Under the pieces are notes generated by a model. It did not search any database and had not been told where the DNA came from. It saw only the letters and a program-made list of their open reading frames with translations. From contig VXOZ01000157.1 of the NCBI GenBank assembly GCA_009839775.1, positions 1 to 7,983 of the forward strand: a stretch of 7,983 bases of DNA, in the 5' to 3' direction. Both the position numbers and the translations under genes were made by a program. Shown here piece after piece: positions 6,629-7,983 of the stretch (position 1 is the stretch's first letter; each line of letters opens with the position of its first letter). The stretch is from Chloroflexota bacterium. GTDB lineage: Bacteria > Chloroflexota > UBA11872 > VXOZ01.

Positions 6629-6922
6629 ATGCTGGCAGCTTGGCGTGACATTGCGATTCTCATACTCGTCATCGAGGCGCTTTTCTTCAGCGTGCTTGTG
6701 CTGGTCTTGACTCTCCTGCTGGCAGGCATGGTGCGCCGCGCCGACGCTGCGCTGCGCGACCTCCTGCACAGCGGTCAGGCCCACGTGGCGAGTATTGCCG
6801 CACACACCGATGAAATCTCGCGAGAGCAGGTGGTGAAGCCGGTGGTGCGCCTCCACGCGGCCCACGCCGGGGCACGCGCATTCCTGCGGAGCTTAGCAAA
6901 GAGCATCTCCTTCTCTCAGTAG
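6629..6922 (+). CDS. Small single-pass membrane protein, paralogue-like to the gene at 6097
   Basis: The 97-residue product starts MLAAWRDIAILIL, followed by a hydrophobic helix (about 7-33), a polar helical region (VRRADAALRDLLHSGQAHVASIAAHTDEISREQ), VVKPVVRLHAAHAGA and a basic C-terminus. By eye it shares with the first small protein the RDIA entry into the helix, the similar length, the Val-Val-basic-Pro motif after the stalk and the A-RA/FLR-type tail, suggesting an old duplication. The frame is open further upstream to 6473, but that part overlaps the YtxH-like gene and encodes low-complexity Arg/Lys/Ser-rich sequence. ATG 6629 has AAGG (6617-6620) 8 bases upstream, overlapping the previous stop, and is therefore chosen. 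The last base of its TAG stop is the first base of the 100-base palindrome. Its function is unknown. Confidence 0.8.
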   Translation: MLAAWRDIAILILVIEALFFSVLVLVLTLLLAGMVRRADAALRDLLHSGQAHVASIAAHTDEISREQVVKPVVRLHAAHAGARAFLRSLAKSISFSQ

Positions 6923-7021
6923 GAGACCTTTGCATAACTGCGTCTCGACGCAAAGGTGTTACGCCCTCTCCTTGGGGAGAGGGGACTGCCTCGCTGTGGC
7001 GAGGGTTACGCAAAGGTCTCC
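6922..7021. repeat. 100-base cloverleaf-like palindromic element
   Basis: GGAGACCTTTGCATAAC (6922-6938) and GTTACGCAAAGGTCTCC (7005-7021) form a closing stem with 16 of 17 positions paired. Three hairpins lie inside: GCGT-CTCG-ACGC with a possible fifth pair (6940-6951), CCCTCTCC-TTGG-GGAGAGGG (6964-6983, perfect 8 bp), and CCTCGC-TGTG-GCGAGG (6989-7004, perfect 6 bp) directly abutting the closing stem. ACGCAAAGGT occurs twice (6948-6957, 7008-7017) and GTTACGC twice (6958-6964, 7005-7011), so the left arm could pair with either copy. Lying between convergent genes, it could act as a bidirectional terminator. The elaborate symmetry also suits a dispersed REP- or MITE-like element. No target-site duplication is obvious at its borders, and no T run follows the stem. 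Confidence 0.75.
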
Positions 7022-7096
7022 ACAAGGCAAGCACAGGGCACGTATGCGGATGCTGTCCCTGGATAGCGGAAAGGCGAGAGCGAGTGCCAATGGGTT

Positions 7097-7983
7097 TTAG
7101 GCAAGCTTGTTGTACGCGTCCAGCGCCGCCACCTTGTAACATTCGGCGAGCGTAGGATAATTGAAGACGTTATCCACGAAGAAGTCGAGCGTGCCGCCCA
7201 GCGCCATTGCCGTCTGTCCGATGTGGACTAGCTCCGATGCGCCAGTGCCGAGCAAGTGTACGCCAAGGATGGTCCTATCGTCGGCGTGAATGAGGAGCTT
7301 CACAAGCCCGTTCGGATCGCCGATGATTTGCCCACGGGCAATTTCACGGTAGCGGGACACACCAATCTCATATGGAATCCCGGCCTCGCTCAATTCTTTC
7401 TCAGTCTGCCCGACCATCGATGTTTCCGGGATCGTGTAGATACCGTATGGAAAGAGATTGGAATTAAAGGAGCCGCCTTCGCCAAAGGCGTGGCGAGCGG
7501 CAAGCCGCCCTTGCTCCATAGACGACGCAGCCAGCGCCGGGAAACCGATCACGTCGCCGCAGGCATAGATGTGGGGTACCTCGGTTTGAAATTGATCGTT
7601 GACCTTCAGCCTTCCCCGCTTATCCGCCTCTAGGCCGGCGACGGCCAGGTTGAGCGTGTCCGTGTTTCCCTGGCGACCCCCGGCATAGAGGAGGTGGTCG
7701 GCCATGATCGTCTTGCGGCTGCGGGTGCGGGCGACAATGCGTTGTCCCTCGTCGCTGACTTCGGCCACTTCCTCGCGGAACCGAAATGTAATCCCCGCTT
7801 CCCGCATGTGGTAGGAAAGCGCCTCGCGGATTTCCTCATCGATGAAATCGAGCATCTCGTCCCGCTGCTCGATGAGGGTCACGTCGATACCGAGCGCCGC
7901 AAAGATACACGCATACTCAACGCCGATCACACCCGCGCCGACGATTGCGAGACGCTTCGGGAGCTCTTGGAGCATATACACGC
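7097..7983 (-). CDS. sthA: Soluble (Si-specific) NAD(P)+ transhydrogenase, C-terminal part (5' end outside window)
   Basis: The visible 295 or so residues are the NAD-binding, central and dimerisation domains of a flavoprotein disulfide-reductase-family enzyme. The second Rossmann motif GAGVIGVEYACIF is followed about 18 residues later by Glu (LIEQRDEMLDFIDEEI), the FAD-binding block is TEVPHIYACGDVIGFPALA, and the interface region contains IYTIPETSMVGQTEKEL and ASELVHIGQ. The C-terminal motif reads FNYPTLAE, where lipoamide dehydrogenases have HxHPTxxE. The catalytic histidine position is Tyr, which matches SthA, an enzyme that moves hydride between NADH and NADPH without redox cysteines. 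The N-terminal FAD domain, where the cysteine pair would be checked, is outside the window. The GTG at 7981-7979 is almost surely an internal Val, since over 150 N-terminal residues are missing. The gene converges on the small-membrane-gene cluster, with a 174-base gap that is mostly palindrome. Confidence 0.88.
   Translation of the reverse strand, partial: VYMLQELPKRLAIVGAGVIGVEYACIFAALGIDVTLIEQRDEMLDFIDEEIREALSYHMREAGITFRFREEVAEVSDEGQRIVARTRSRKTIMADHLLYAGGRQGNTDTLNLAVAGLEADKRGRLKVNDQFQTEVPHIYACGDVIGFPALAASSMEQGRLAARHAFGEGGSFNSNLFPYGIYTIPETSMVGQTEKELSEAGIPYEIGVSRYREIARGQIIGDPNGLVKLLIHADDRTILGVHLLGTGASELVHIGQTAMALGGTLDFFVDNVFNYPTLAECYKVAALDAYNKLA

Noticed and set aside
7034..7061. CAGGG/CCCTG inverted repeat as terminator of the transhydrogenase gene
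   Set aside because: The stem has only 5 bp with an 18-base loop and no T run on either strand, which is too weak to call.
7979..7981. GTG near the right edge as the start of the transhydrogenase gene
   Set aside because: The whole N-terminal FAD domain of the family would be missing. The codon fits an internal Val in the linker before GAGVIG, so the true start lies beyond the window.
7097..7983. Dihydrolipoamide dehydrogenase (lpd) as identity of the partial flavoprotein
   Set aside because: The C-terminal motif is FNYPTLAE, lacking the catalytic His of the HxHPTxxE motif, and sequence blocks such as IYTIPE and FNYPT match SthA.

Overview
The window reads as ordinary chromosomal DNA of a fairly GC-rich, free-living bacterium. 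The best guess is a member of the Chloroflexota. This rests on the secreted protein with its 'LHWGGDTRAL' stretch, the style of the DUF58 and transglutaminase-like pair, and the small 'RDIA...VVxP' membrane proteins. It is an inference from remembered families, not a database result. No mobile genes, rRNA, tRNA or CRISPR array were seen.

Layout. On the minus strand at the left edge (1-399) lies the N-terminal part of a secreted protein of unknown function, starting at GTG. Behind it on the same strand is a complete glyA (585-1865, serine hydroxymethyltransferase). A 303-base divergent gap (1866-2168) separates glyA from a plus-strand pair only four bases apart: a DUF58 protein (2169-3497) and an 819-residue TgpA-like membrane protein with a transglutaminase-fold ectodomain (3502-5961). 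After a 135-base gap with a switch-like hairpin come three tightly packed small plus-strand genes (6097-6922): a one-helix membrane protein, a YtxH-like protein, and a second one-helix protein that looks like a diverged copy of the first. A 100-base cloverleaf-like palindrome (6922-7021) begins at the last base of the third stop codon. It sits between this cluster and the convergent C-terminal part of a soluble transhydrogenase gene (sthA, 7097-7983, minus strand).

How the genes fit together. glyA (one-carbon metabolism) and sthA (NADH/NADPH balancing) are housekeeping genes. DUF58 and TgpA-like proteins usually work with a MoxR AAA ATPase in an envelope-linked module, but no moxR lies beside this pair. 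The transglutaminase-like domain has alanine (A547) where the catalytic cysteine should be, while the histidine motif is kept, so it may be a pseudoenzyme. This substitution, the cloverleaf palindrome and the small membrane-gene trio are the points most worth a second look. No complete new system can be shown from this window.
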